From Rhodamnia argentea (Eukaryota > Streptophyta > Magnoliopsida > Myrtales > Myrtaceae), in NCBI RefSeq assembly GCF_020921035.1, contig NC_063150.1, forward strand, positions 6,262,001 to 6,326,000: a stretch of 64,000 bases of DNA. Reading direction: 5' to 3'. Made by a program: the position numbers and the translations under genes. This document shows, piece by piece, positions 46,501 through 58,000 of the stretch. A model generated the notes under the pieces. It was not told where the DNA came from. It worked only from the letters and a program-made list of their open reading frames with translations, and made no database searches. How positions within the stretch are numbered: position 1 is the stretch's first letter; the number at the start of each line of letters is the position of its first letter.

Positions 46501-49500
46501 ATCAAAACTCCATATTACAACCTTTGCAACTTAAGGCGCAAGTAGCCATGAGTCTTTTTTAGTGATTGGCAAATCAAGTAGCCATCATTCATTAATTAAT
46601 CACTTCAAACTAACTAGATATAATTCAAGTAAAACAAAAGTAGAGAAGAGGCATGCCCAATCTCCTGAATTTACAGGAAGATATTATTGCTAATAGTACT
46701 TTAATCTCAGGGCAAAACAATTCATACACATATCAAAGATCCACTTTGTGTAAGATTTCTGATTGTTCACCTTCAAGTGGTTCAGCTGGTTGTGTGTAAA
46801 TTATATCCCGTGAAGAAACATCGATCTTCGCATCACCCCCATCTTGTCTCTCCACCCTATATGCCTTAAATCAATTAAAAAGAAGCTACACACGCATAAC
46901 CAGTAATAATGCATCAACTAATTCTGTCGAAAGTCGCATTATCTGACATTGTCAATGATGATAAACCAAATGATAGAATATTCAGAAGAAGGGAGATTTA
47001 GAAAATTACACGGAAGTGTTGCTAATCAACTTGACACATCTTATCCAAATAAATCTGTAACCAGTGCCCCTTACCAGTGCCCCTTAAGTGAAAGAATGTG
47101 GAAATTTCTTGGCCCTGAAATGAACCATGGACATTTAAGAAAGAAAAGCACTGACCAAGAACTACACTAATATGAAACCGTTTGATATCTGCTGGGATCC
47201 CCCATTATCTACCATTCTTTGCAGAGCTACCAATCACCAGAAGTGTACGCATGAGAAGCACCTTTTGAAGGAGAAGCTGCGAAGAAGGCATGTATTATCG
47301 TACACAGCATGCAGGAACTTGGCAGTCTCATCACTCATTTTCACCATCCCCATGCAAGCCAGTAGTGAATGCCTAATGCAACTTTATGTGCCTCTACATT
47401 TCTTCACAAGTAGAATGAAAATGGCCTCCACAAGTAACGCGTGAATTTCTTTTATTATCAAACTGACACAAGAAGTAAACAGAAAAGGAACAGAAAAAAA
47501 AAAAAATAAACATTTTCAGACAATTACCAGTATAGGGTAGAAGTTTTATCAGCTCTCCAATGGATTGAGCACATCCCTTTGCGCACTCTATTGAATGCAA
47601 TAGGGATGTCCTCTGCAAGAGGCAAATCACGGAGTTCTCTGACAAATTGTCCATCTGCAGACCATACATCTACTTTCTTGGGAAATCTTCCATAATGTAC
47701 AGCGAATGAGTATGGCCTATGAATTGAGCTTATTAAAAGTTATTTCCCATCTAGAGAGGGGTCAATTGAGGTATATACAGCTGGTGGACCAATTTCCTTA
47801 GCTTTTCCATCCAAACTAACCAAAAGAATTTGAGACCTAGCATAGTAATCAAATAAATCTTTGTCAAGTTCATCCTTCCAAAGGTCTCGAAATGTTTCAA
47901 CCTGAATGACATTATTCTGCTCCTTTGACTGGATTTTAGGACCACCAGGAACCAAAGGTTTTTTCGGCGGTTCTCCACGGCCCAAGGGTACTGTGCAAAC
48001 TACTAGTGTGGAGTTATCTATCCAAACAAAATTGTGAAAAAACGTTTAGGCATATCTCAGGTGACCCAAACAATGGTCTGGCTTTCCCTGTTTCCACATC
48101 AGCAGCCCAAAGCTGAAGCATACTACTGCTATTGTCTTCCTCATCAAATTGAATGCAGAAGGACAAATGTTTACCATCATTTGACCAGGTGACAAAGTTG
48201 ATCTTTGCACCATCAGGAAACCCATGTACTTCTTTTTCTGGCCCCCTAATTTACCATCAGGCAATAACTGGTGGATCCCCATACCAGTGTAAAATGACAT
48301 CCGACTCCTGGTGTTGCACTTTCCATCTATACGGATGCCAGCCAGCTTCTCTTCCAGTCTTGCAAGCTCAGTTAAAGGTGGTAAAGCTCTCCGCTTTAAG
48401 AACAGAAGTATCCCTCCGTGGGGAGAATGAATGCAGGAAGTGGGGAGCATCAACATATTTCTGAGTTCTGGCGGAGGAAGACGATACGCACCACCCAGTG
48501 CCGAACCTGCATTATGTAATTCATAATGAGTATTCTGCTACTGGGAATTGCACAGCAACAATAAACCCAAAAAATTAAATCCAAGATCAAAATCGAGTGC
48601 ATGCTAGGAAAAGATGTGAATTCAACAATAGGCCTAAAATGAAAATATTTAATTTCAAGGGGAAAACAGAAAATCAGAGGGTTGAAGCAAGCATGGTTCC
48701 GCCCTACGACAGAAAGTTATATTTCTAACTACTTCTTAACATGAATGCGAACATACAAGCTTAACATATTGCCAGGCCACACTTTTTCAATTGAAGTGAG
48801 CTACTCGTAATGTAATATTTAACAGGAAAGGGGAAGAAAAAAGAAGCTCTCAAAGTGGATGGGCACTAACATAGTGGATTGGTATTCAAATAGAATTTGC
48901 TCTTGCCACTTCGATGTCTAGGCAACTACCTTTCACTTGTAAGCTTAAAATTAGCTCATACGTGTCAAGACAAATCCGATCTTTAGTAACTTTAGCCTCT
49001 CGGACGGAGACGACGGAAGATTCAAAGTCCACCAAAAGAGTGGATATGAGGACCAAAACTTGAGATAGCTAGCACAGCATAAAAATTGCCGGCACCATAT
49101 ATATCCAGATCCGTCATAGATACAAGACATCGGAAGCGTCACTTGAAGTTGAGCTTTCCCTACAAAACCTCCTGTTTCGAAACAGACAATTGCCGATCGC
49201 GTCTACTCTCTTCCCATCTTGGCTAATACCCCTCCGCATAGATCGCAATTTCAACTCCCGAAATCTCCGCCGTTAACAGCTATCAGACTATAGTCCACAT
49301 GCAATTCACCCCCCATCGTAAACACCTGCTCCGAGAATAATCGACCACCAGACGACACAACCCGCTTGAGCATAGGAAAACCAAGCAAACAGACGAGAAT
49401 TCAATTCCGGACACATCAGCTACCTTCGTCCTCGTAATAGCCGGAGGCCGGACCTGCTCGCGGCAGCATCAGAAGCGGAGCCATTACCGCCGCCGTGCAC

Positions 49501-49691
49501 GGCGGCCACCGCGGAGCTGACGGGGACTGAGCTGCGAAGCCTCGAGGAGGTCATGATCGTCCTGGACGGCGGCGCGGCAGGCTGAGTTCTCAGGTGGCCG
49601 GGCACACGGAGCGAAGGAGGAGGGAGGAGGAGATGGAGGAGAGAGAGGATCGAGACGATGAAAGTGGTAAGACTCCGTGATGAGGCATCAT
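43525..49691 (-). pseudogene. Glutamyl endopeptidase (CGEP) copy with multiple frameshifts and a stop
   Basis: This copy has all ten exons of the intact gene at 55081-61498 in the same order, with these lesions. There is one extra C near the end of exon 1 (about 49443). Exon 2 has several small deletions (about 48412-48445), a 2-bp insertion (about 48241) and a 3-bp loss (about 48035). Exon 4 has a 1-bp deletion (about 46383). Exon 5 carries GAA to TAA (45681-45683). The last exon has a 2-bp deletion (about 43928) just before the catalytic His region, where SHG has also become SHC. The GGHSYGAF nucleophile motif is still intact (exon 8, about 44535-44560). No full-length protease can be made. 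The high similarity of introns suggests moderate age. Confidence 0.9.
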
Positions 49692-51850
49692 TCCAATGGA
49701 GTGACGGGCTGATAATGGATATATGTATATAGCCCATTTCCATCGTCTTCTTCGTTGTGGAAGATGGGAGTTTCAGTGTGGATTCGAGTGTAATTCTATT
49801 CAGTCCACAAAGCGCGCTCGGAAAAAATTTAAATAATGACTTTTCTTTTCTGACGAACAAATAACGTTAAAATTCATGGTCGAAGATTTGAGCGTATGGG
49901 TTGATGACTTGATGTGGTTCTAGATTCGGTTGCCAGCATTCTTGAAAGGACGCCTCGATTTATGACGAGCGTAAGAAGAAGAACGAAAACGAATCGACCA
50001 AAGATGATTTATGGCAGGCGCCGTCGATAAAATATGGTCGAATAGAATGAACAAAAGAATCAGATTTTGAGGCGTGATAGCACTTTCTTTAAGGAATTAT
50101 TTACCTCACAATGTTACTAATGGTTTCCGGTAAAAATCCTCCGAGATATAATAGAGTCTCGAACGAGAATATTAGATAGCAATTCTAATATTTCTCCGAG
50201 AATTACGAAAAAAAATCACAAAAACTTATTACAGATTTCGGGTTCCATTTACCGGTTGAAACAAGTTTCCCAATTTTTGAAACTTAAAACATATCCCGCA
50301 TACCTTGAAACCATGCTCACCGCTAACAACTATGTCATTTGTATTATTTTCGGGAGGAAGTACATGGTGGCGAGACCGGCGTCGATAGCGGGATTGATGG
50401 CGCCAATGGTGGGGGCCTACTTCCCGCTCCTCAGCCCCGCCGGTTTGTCGTTTCCAAGGAATATCCCGTTAACTAATCACGCAACAGGGCACGAAAATCC
50501 GGAAAAAAGAAAGTTTGAACAAACAATTGGAAAATGAAAGTTGTATTTCTCTTGTTTGGAGAGGATGAAAATTGAAAAAAGAAGTTGTGAACCATGAGCA
50601 GAATAGTTGAATATATAATGAGAAAAGAACACACATTTTTGCGTCCGAAAAGGTATTTATTCTCACCTACCTTTTCATTGTTCGAAAATAGTTTTTTTGT
50701 TTTTAAAAAATTGCAACTCTTTGTGTCAAATAGCTGATAGTTTAAACATATCTCTTGATGTTCGAAACAATACATTCAATCACACATTTTCATGTTTGAA
50801 TCGGTAATTATTTTTGAATAGACACAAATATTCCAAAGGTTGTAAAAGTGTTTTAGAAAATAATCACCAATGGAATAGACACAATCTTTCAAAGCTTATA
50901 AGAGTATTTTAGAAAATAACCGTCAATTGAATAAACATGACCTTTGTGTCCTTTCATCAATTGAACAAATAAAATAACTGTCAAATGGGACAAGACACCT
51001 CTTCGTTTGTTTTATAAACAAACCACCAACAGGCGCATGAAGAAGATTGAAAATCAAAAATTTGTATGTAGTAAATGGAAGAAAGCTACTGAAGACGAAT
51101 AATGCCAACAAAGTCATTAAAGATTTCTTCATGGATTGAACTTTGTGTACTTTTTTGTTGCTCCATGAAATGCTATGTTTGTCAGGGAATAATAGTTTCT
51201 TTTGAAGCATTGTAAGCAAGCCTAAGAAGTAGAGTGGGATTCAGAAATAGAGAGTTGCAAGCGGGAGCATTTGCATTTCAATAAAAGGTTTTCCTTCCGG
51301 TTTTCATTCGTGCAATGTTCTAAACTTTCAAAGTTATCATTATTCCTTTGGTTCAAACACTGCTTCCAGGCAGCCATGTCGTGAGTGGGAAAAGAAGAGC
51401 GGCCATGGCTTTGAGGAGGAAGCACCCATGGTGCCTCGCCGACGGGAGCGAGTTTTTCCGCTTTTCCAACACCACCGTGGCGTGCCCGCCGGGGCTTTGC
51501 CCGAATAATTCGAGCCCAAAAGGAAGAACTCTCCAGCATAGCATCGATGTCGGGATTTGGAGAGAGATTGATCAATATCTATTGTTATCGAGGCATCGAA
51601 TGATTTCGGCATCCATGAAAGCGCCGGGTTTCAGCCTCTTCCTCGAGCTCGAGTTTCCCGACCTCTGCAAAAGCACGGACCGATTCACTATGTAGTTGCT
51701 ATGTATGCTGATGGCCGCGTCCGCTGGTAGGACGCCGCGAGGAAATTACCATTAGAATCGAGGTAGGACACGATCTGAGCTGCCCCACACGGCGAACGGC
51801 CGCCCTTGTGGTCGGTGAAGCCCCCCAGAGAGAGGCCGCCGTTTATGGGG
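49692..51850. other. Spacer between the two segmental copies
   Basis: AT-rich with two GC-richer patches that look like worn coding sequence: 50350-50460 (a plus-strand frame reading RPASIAGLMAPMVGAYFPLL) and 51380-51850. In the latter, the minus strand at 51840-51710 reads GGFTDHKGG...QIVSYLDSNGNFLAASYQR before a stop. Neither has an identifiable domain or a complete gene structure. They may be fragments of lost genes at the duplication boundary. Confidence 0.3.
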
Positions 51851-52039
51851 GAGAGCGAGAGAGAAGAGTTTTTGAGTTGAGCGTTGTGCGCGAGGGGAAT
51901 AACCGGTGGGGGTTTTGGATATTCTGATTTTTGTTGCGACTTAAACTTTCAGTCGGTTTATCAAATGATAGTAATGGTAATTATAACAATGATCATAGTA
52001 ATTTGAAAATGAGGCAAAGCACTAAGATCCACCTTGCTT

Positions 52040-53400
52040 TCTTTCCGCGAAAAATCTCATATAAATGTGACAAATTTATCACAAATTAATTTCTAGATTA
52101 CAAAAACTCCAAACTGGTACACACGTGGCAAATTTACCCTCTTTAGCTTATGTTAAATTTTATCGTTAAATTGCTGAGTTAGACGACACAAGGTGGTTAA
52201 CACTTAACATGTCAAGTTCACGTGAAAATATATGGGTTAATATCATGAAAAATCTCAAATTGGTACATCCGAGGCAAATTTACTCCAACGTGATACACAT
52301 GTGATAAATTTATCTCGGACTAATTTTTTGGTCACAAAAAACCCCAAACCGATATGTGCATGACATGTTTGCCCTCCGTGAGCTTCCTTCAATTATACTA
52401 CTGAATTAGCGAGAACTCTAGATCGCCTTCTTCTTCATCGAGTCCTTTATTGTCGTGTTTGTCTAAGGTCCTGGAAATTACGAACACCGATTAGCGAGAA
52501 CTCTTTGATAACACTTTTAGTAACTCTAGTATTAGTGTTGACAAAATAGCTCAACCAAGTACCACCATATGGCCTAATCATTGCCTAATGTGACATCGCG
52601 CGTAAGAAAATTAACAATGGATTGTGCTTTTGAGAGTTTTACTTGACCTTCTGCCAATACTCCCTGTTCAAGGTGAGCATAAGCAGTGTCAGGTGGTACG
52701 TCGTACATGTAAGAATCTCAAACCTCATTTAAAAGAGGGTATTGAACATTTGTGGTGGCAATTTTTCTTGATAAATCTAGATGTCCATGAGAGACAGAGA
52801 GTCCCTTACAGCATGCAAGTCATATGAAATCGACCAGATTCATCATCAAAATGCCAATGACATCATTTACACGAAATGGAGAGATCGAAACTAAAGCCAC
52901 ACGAAACGATACTCGCTACATTCAGCTAATAGAAAGAGCATATGCACGTTTAAGACGACCATTACAAATCACTAAACACGCCATTCTTGATGTTAAAATT
53001 CAATTTTCGGGATTTTACTGACTCAAAAAATAGTTTGAAGTAAATTTGTTATAAATGTACCGGTTTGACGTAAATTTCTCATAGGTGTATTAATTTTGAA
53101 TAAATTTATCACCGATATATCAATTTAATATTTTTTGATTACCTGAAAATTAATTTGGGGATGACCTGAAAGTTAATTTGGTATAAACTTGTCACAAGCG
53201 TTACAAGTTTGAGATAAATTTATTACAGTTGTATTAGTTTATACTAAATTTGTGGTATTAACCATTTTCATGGATTTAACACGTCAACTGCCATGTATGG
53301 TCCAACTCAACAATTTAACTGCAAATTTTGAAATTTTCGTTTCAAAAATTAATTAGAATAAATTTATCACAGATATATCTGATTGTGATTTTTCATGGTA
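52040..53400. mobile_element. AT-rich fold-back element, present only in copy 2
   Basis: The left half repeats GTGACAAATTTATCAC, CCAAACTGGTACACACGTGGCAAATTTACC and TGATAAATTTATCTCGG. The right half has the inverse words (GGTTTGACGTAAATTTCTCATAGGTGTA, GAGATAAATTTATTACAGTTG, TTAACACGTCAACTGCC). Outer ends GAAAAATCTCAT... and ...GTGATTTTTCATGG are also roughly inverse. Copy 1 has no equivalent, so it inserted after the duplication or was lost from copy 1. The ends are not precise. Confidence 0.45.
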
Positions 53401-55080
53401 TCGACCTACTCTTTTATGCTAATGATGTTTTCGTACACAAGTGGCTTGACTGTAAAGACAAACGCATCAGCCTCGCATGCTCGTGAAAGGGAGCTAAGTT
53501 GGTAAAATGAACACTGATTTTGTACTTCGATGAGCATTGATTCTAGACTTTGATTCCAAATTTCGTCACACCTTTACAAGGCCGTACCAAAAGTTAGTCC
53601 CTTGAATGCTCGGTCATATGTAGATGCTTGCTTAACCGGACCGTTATATGCAAAATTGAGCTCAAAATACCACTTAATGATAATAGAAAAGAAAAACGGT
53701 GCGCAACAAATAAAAAGCTAATTTACACCTTCCGATCATGTTTTGAATTAAGTACATTTGTCTTTTTGTTAAGTTTCGAGATTATTTTTCTTTTTCAGAG
53801 TATGAATGATGCTGTACAGAATCTCCGATTGAACATTCAGCCTACTTCAAAAGCAATAAAGCACCCACCGTTTTCTCTGAATGATCTTAATCGTTTTTTA
53901 AACCTTCATATATTCTAGACAGAAGAAGTCCGGCCTGACTAAAGAAGATAACATTTTGACCCTAAGTACACGTACCATATAAAAATTGGTAAAATTACGG
54001 TACCCAAAAACACACCCGATAGCATTACTAGCTAAACCTGAATACCAGGCACAATGTAATTGCAACCAGTGATGAGAACTGTGATTTTGCGTGCATGAAA
54101 ATAACTTAAACATGGTGATGTGAGCAACAGTTAAACCATATAACACAACCCTGTAAACTTTAGGCTTCATTTATTTCACCAAATGTAAATGATTTAAAAA
54201 ACATTTCCCTGAAAATGATCGCTTATATCGCTTAAATTTAATAATTTATGTCTAAACATCTAATGGATGATAGAAAAGTTGTCCATGACACGTTTCCCTG
54301 CGCAGCAATACTTTATTGAGTAAGACAAATCGACCCTTCCATTATTTCAACAGACAAAACTCATCGGTCTTCCATGATATTTGACTGAAAGATGAGGCCA
54401 TACCATCAAACCGCGGCATGCTCAACTGCATCGGAGAACTCTGCACTTTGCAATTGCTACTCCATTGCGGATTAAACAATATTTCAGGCAAGATGCCTCG
54501 TGAAGGCACAGCCTCAACCAATCCTCCCTGATTTCAACTCTTGCAGTGGAATTAAATGAATTCTGGAGGACACCCAGTGCAGCGTTGCCAGCCAAATAAC
54601 CTCAAAGGGGTCATTTCTATTGCCCTTTAGGAAAGAGTCTGCTCTGCTCAGGAACCATTTAACAGACAGAGCTGCCGATCCAAATTTCTTCTATCCACAT
54701 CTTCCATTCCTCTGCAAGTTACAATAATTCATAAGGTAAAATACATACAAGTCTCATCCATGATCTGATAATTCACTTTATGAAGTTAATTAAAAAAATC
54801 CAAATGACTATATATATTTATACATGAAACGAAGCTCAGAAAGATGCACACCGTAGATTTCAAAGTGAATCTCTCTAAAGGCTCTCAAACTACTCAGTCC
54901 AAAACAAAGGGAAACGAAATTAAGGGGCCATTGACATATTGGTGACAAAGTGGGAAAGAACACAGAAGAAATGGTAAAATCTGCAACAGTTCTTCTGCCA
55001 CCATTTAATACGGACAAACCCACAGCAACAGACAACAGACGAATTTATAGCAAAGTTGAAGCACATAATGCTAAAAAAGA
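53401..55080. other. 3' flank of CGEP (duplicated), no gene
   Basis: 53425-53620 holds the SINE-like remnant. 54270-54720 matches 42650-43170, a stretch with partly open minus-strand frames (for example CKMRKEETWIVSSVCKWFLS in copy 1) that contain stops in copy 2. It may be 3' untranslated sequence or a lost exon. I see no domain. Confidence 0.35.
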
Positions 55081-58000
55081 TTAACTAGGTATTAATCGTT
55101 CCTTCCAGGTTAACCTCAGTAAAAGTGGCAGTACTTCATTTATGCTATACATGAGGAAAGAATAATGCTGGAGTATTTCCATGAAAGCATGTAGTAAGTA
55201 CCACAATGATGATCTTGGAATGCATTTGAACTGATCCTGATCAAAATCAGCCAGCTCAGGGTTACCACCACCACTAGCAGCAACTACTTTGGCTTCTGAA
55301 TCCACCACTCCTTTACTTTCATCATCTTTACATGCATTGAGATCTGCACTTGCATCAGAAGTATTTGATACACAGTACTTTTGTAACCACCTGTCGGTTT
55401 CCCACAGTACATGCATGATGCTCTCACGAGCAGCATAGCCATGGCTCTCAAAGGGAAGAACTACAAGGCGACAAAGAGAACCATGACCCTTTAAGGCATT
55501 GAAAAAGCGGTCTGACTGCAACAAACACAATGCAAATCAAAGTGGCGAGCAGGTTAGTGATTTTGTATTTGCAATCAGAAAATCAATCAGTACTGAAATA
55601 AACCGGTTAAGGAGAGAGTATGAGAGGATAAGAAAGTACAAAGACACCACCCATGAGTATTGTGTATAAAATCATTTCTCCAAATAAACCTGAAAATAGA
55701 CCCAAAAACATCTATATACCTGCATGGTTAGTGTTCCTGGATTATTATCTTCCTCTCCATGGATAAGCAAGATTGGTTTCTTAATTCTATGAGCCGACAT
55801 GAAAGGACTCATCTCCACATATGTATTGGTAGCCTCCCACAAAGTTCTGTCCTCATTCTATACAAACAAAGAGGCACAGTGCCCATTGTCAGCGATCATA
55901 AATAAAATACACAAAGCAACTTCAGAAGACACAAGGTCAAGTCAGACAAGATATCCGACCAAAAAAAAAAAAAAGTCAGACAAGATATACCTTACGAATC
56001 CAATCACTGGCCTACCTGAAACCCAAAAGGTGTGAGTGTCCTGTTGTAAGCTCCGGAACGAGCTACTCCGCAACAGAATAAATGAGGGGCATGTGCAAGG
56101 AGGTTTGCAGTCATAAATGCTCCATATGAGTGTCCTCCAATGGCAACTTTGTTTGGGTGAGCAACCTTAATCAGCAAATGACATAAATGAAACCGGTAAA
56201 AATAATCTCATTGACAATAATTTTATGGGTTGAAAAGAGAAAAGGAGCGTACTCCGCGACGAATGACTTCCTCCACAGCAGCCTCTGCACTTGCAACCAA
56301 TTGCTCTACATAACTGACCAAGCAATTGAGCCAAAATTTTTAGTTCAAGTCTAAGAGCATATTTGGGGTGGCTCAGGCTTTTTGGCTATGGCTTTAGACT
56401 TCTATTATTAGCATGTGGCTTCTATTGGATAGAGTGTTGGGAAGTTTGTCCTAAATCTTTTGGACTTTTTGTCGAGTTATGTCAAAATGTACAGTTAAAA
56501 CTCTACTATACTCAACCCTTTCACATTAAAAGGCGTAATGTTTACATTTTTCAGATTCATTTTCACTCAAATGCAAAGGCGTGAGCCAAAAAGCTACAGG
56601 GTAGCAGCTCATTCCTACACAGCTTCTCAAGGTTTACTTTTTCACTAGATTTTAATGCCAAAGAATATATGGAAATCAGAACCAGGAGAACAAGAAGTGG
56701 GGGAAAAAACACCCAGACAGACTATGGAAAAAAGTACAGCATGTAATGTTTGCCTTAAAGGAGGTAACAGACCGGCGAGGAGAAGCATCCACCAGAAGCA
56801 TTAACGAGTTATGCATCCATAGATGCATAACTTAACTTTAAGCAAATCATATCCACAGCAAAGAAATCCACAATCAATTTGGCAAAACGTTTCTAATATT
56901 ACCGTCTCTATAGACCTATACTTTCTTGTCAAGAAATGGCTTTTGTTAGCTTATTGCACAGAGGAAACTCGCGAACATGAAGACTAACTTTATCCAAACA
57001 GAAAAAGATTGCTTTACCTATCATTTGCCTCTTCTTTGCCCTCGCCAATGATTGGAATTGTTGGTCCTGATAAGATAGCAAACCTAGACAAGATAAAACC
57101 TAAGACAATTATTTACCAGTCCCTAAACTTGGATAAATCAGTCAATACAGATGCCAGGAAACTGAAAAAAGAAATGGGAAGAGGGAAAATAACAACGGAA
57201 ACCCATGCCTTCTAGCCAGCCAAAGAAGAGCTGATGTCGGACCTATCCCAGCAAATTCATTAGGAGAACCACGGACTTGTCCAGCAGCATCTTTGCTTTT
57301 AAATTCTCCAGGATATGACCAGACTAGACAGGGAAGAGGACCCTCTTTCGATGAATCATAGTTAGGGGGCAGATACAGTGTTGCTGTAAGTTGAACCCCA
57401 TCCTTCCTCTGATATCGTATCATCTCTTTCTGGAGAGAGGCCAATTGAGGATAGGGATGAGGAAAGTTTGTAATTTGACAAGCTCTCTTATCTGGCCAGC
57501 ACATAATATAGTACTGTGTATTTTCAGTTTTTGACTCTTTCGAAGTTAAGATCTTCAACTGATCAAGAATAATGTCCCCATCATTTTGATCGGACATTAA
57601 AGCAACAACAGACTCGAAATACTTTTCTTTGTCACTCTGCCATATTCGTTCCTTGCTGCCCGTATTCCTGAACAAACATGTAGAAAACAGTGCCAATGCT
57701 TTAGAGCTAAAAGGGAAAAACTTGCTGGAGAATGGAGAGCATGGACTTACAGAAGCTTACATTTCAAACAAATCAAGGAAGGGAATGTTCCCTTCTGGTG
57801 TTGCGCCACTCCCATTCAATAGGACATAAGTGCCTTCATCGTTTCCCTTCTTCACTTTTGCAATAACATAGGTTCCAGCCGGTGTTCTTCGGAGCATCGG
57901 AGAACCAGGATCCGAGTACACATCTTCGGATGACCTGTCAAATAGTATACGAGGATTTGTGTCCTTGGATCCAGGAGAAATAACCCAGGTTCTCGTCCTC

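Larger units (their letters stand above)
40985..49700. repeat. Segmental tandem duplication, copy 1 (contains CGEP pseudogene)
   Basis: The shared left edge is the leader of the SMP-30-like gene: GAGTTGAGCGTTGTGCGTGAGGGGAAT at about 41030 recurs as GAGTTGAGCGTTGTGCGCGAGGGGAAT at about 51873. Further matching blocks are 42060-42340 with 53425-53620, 42650-43170 with 54270-54720, and then the whole CGEP gene, 43525-49691 with 55081-61498. Exon order and introns are kept in both. The stretch 41180-42030 is specific to this copy and contains no gene. Confidence 0.8.

Noticed and set aside
50256-50537. Forward frame with a hydrophobic, Pro/Ala-rich middle
   Set aside because: Only about 35 residues look protein-like. 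There is no start context, splice pattern or family match, so it is mentioned only as a possible fragment.
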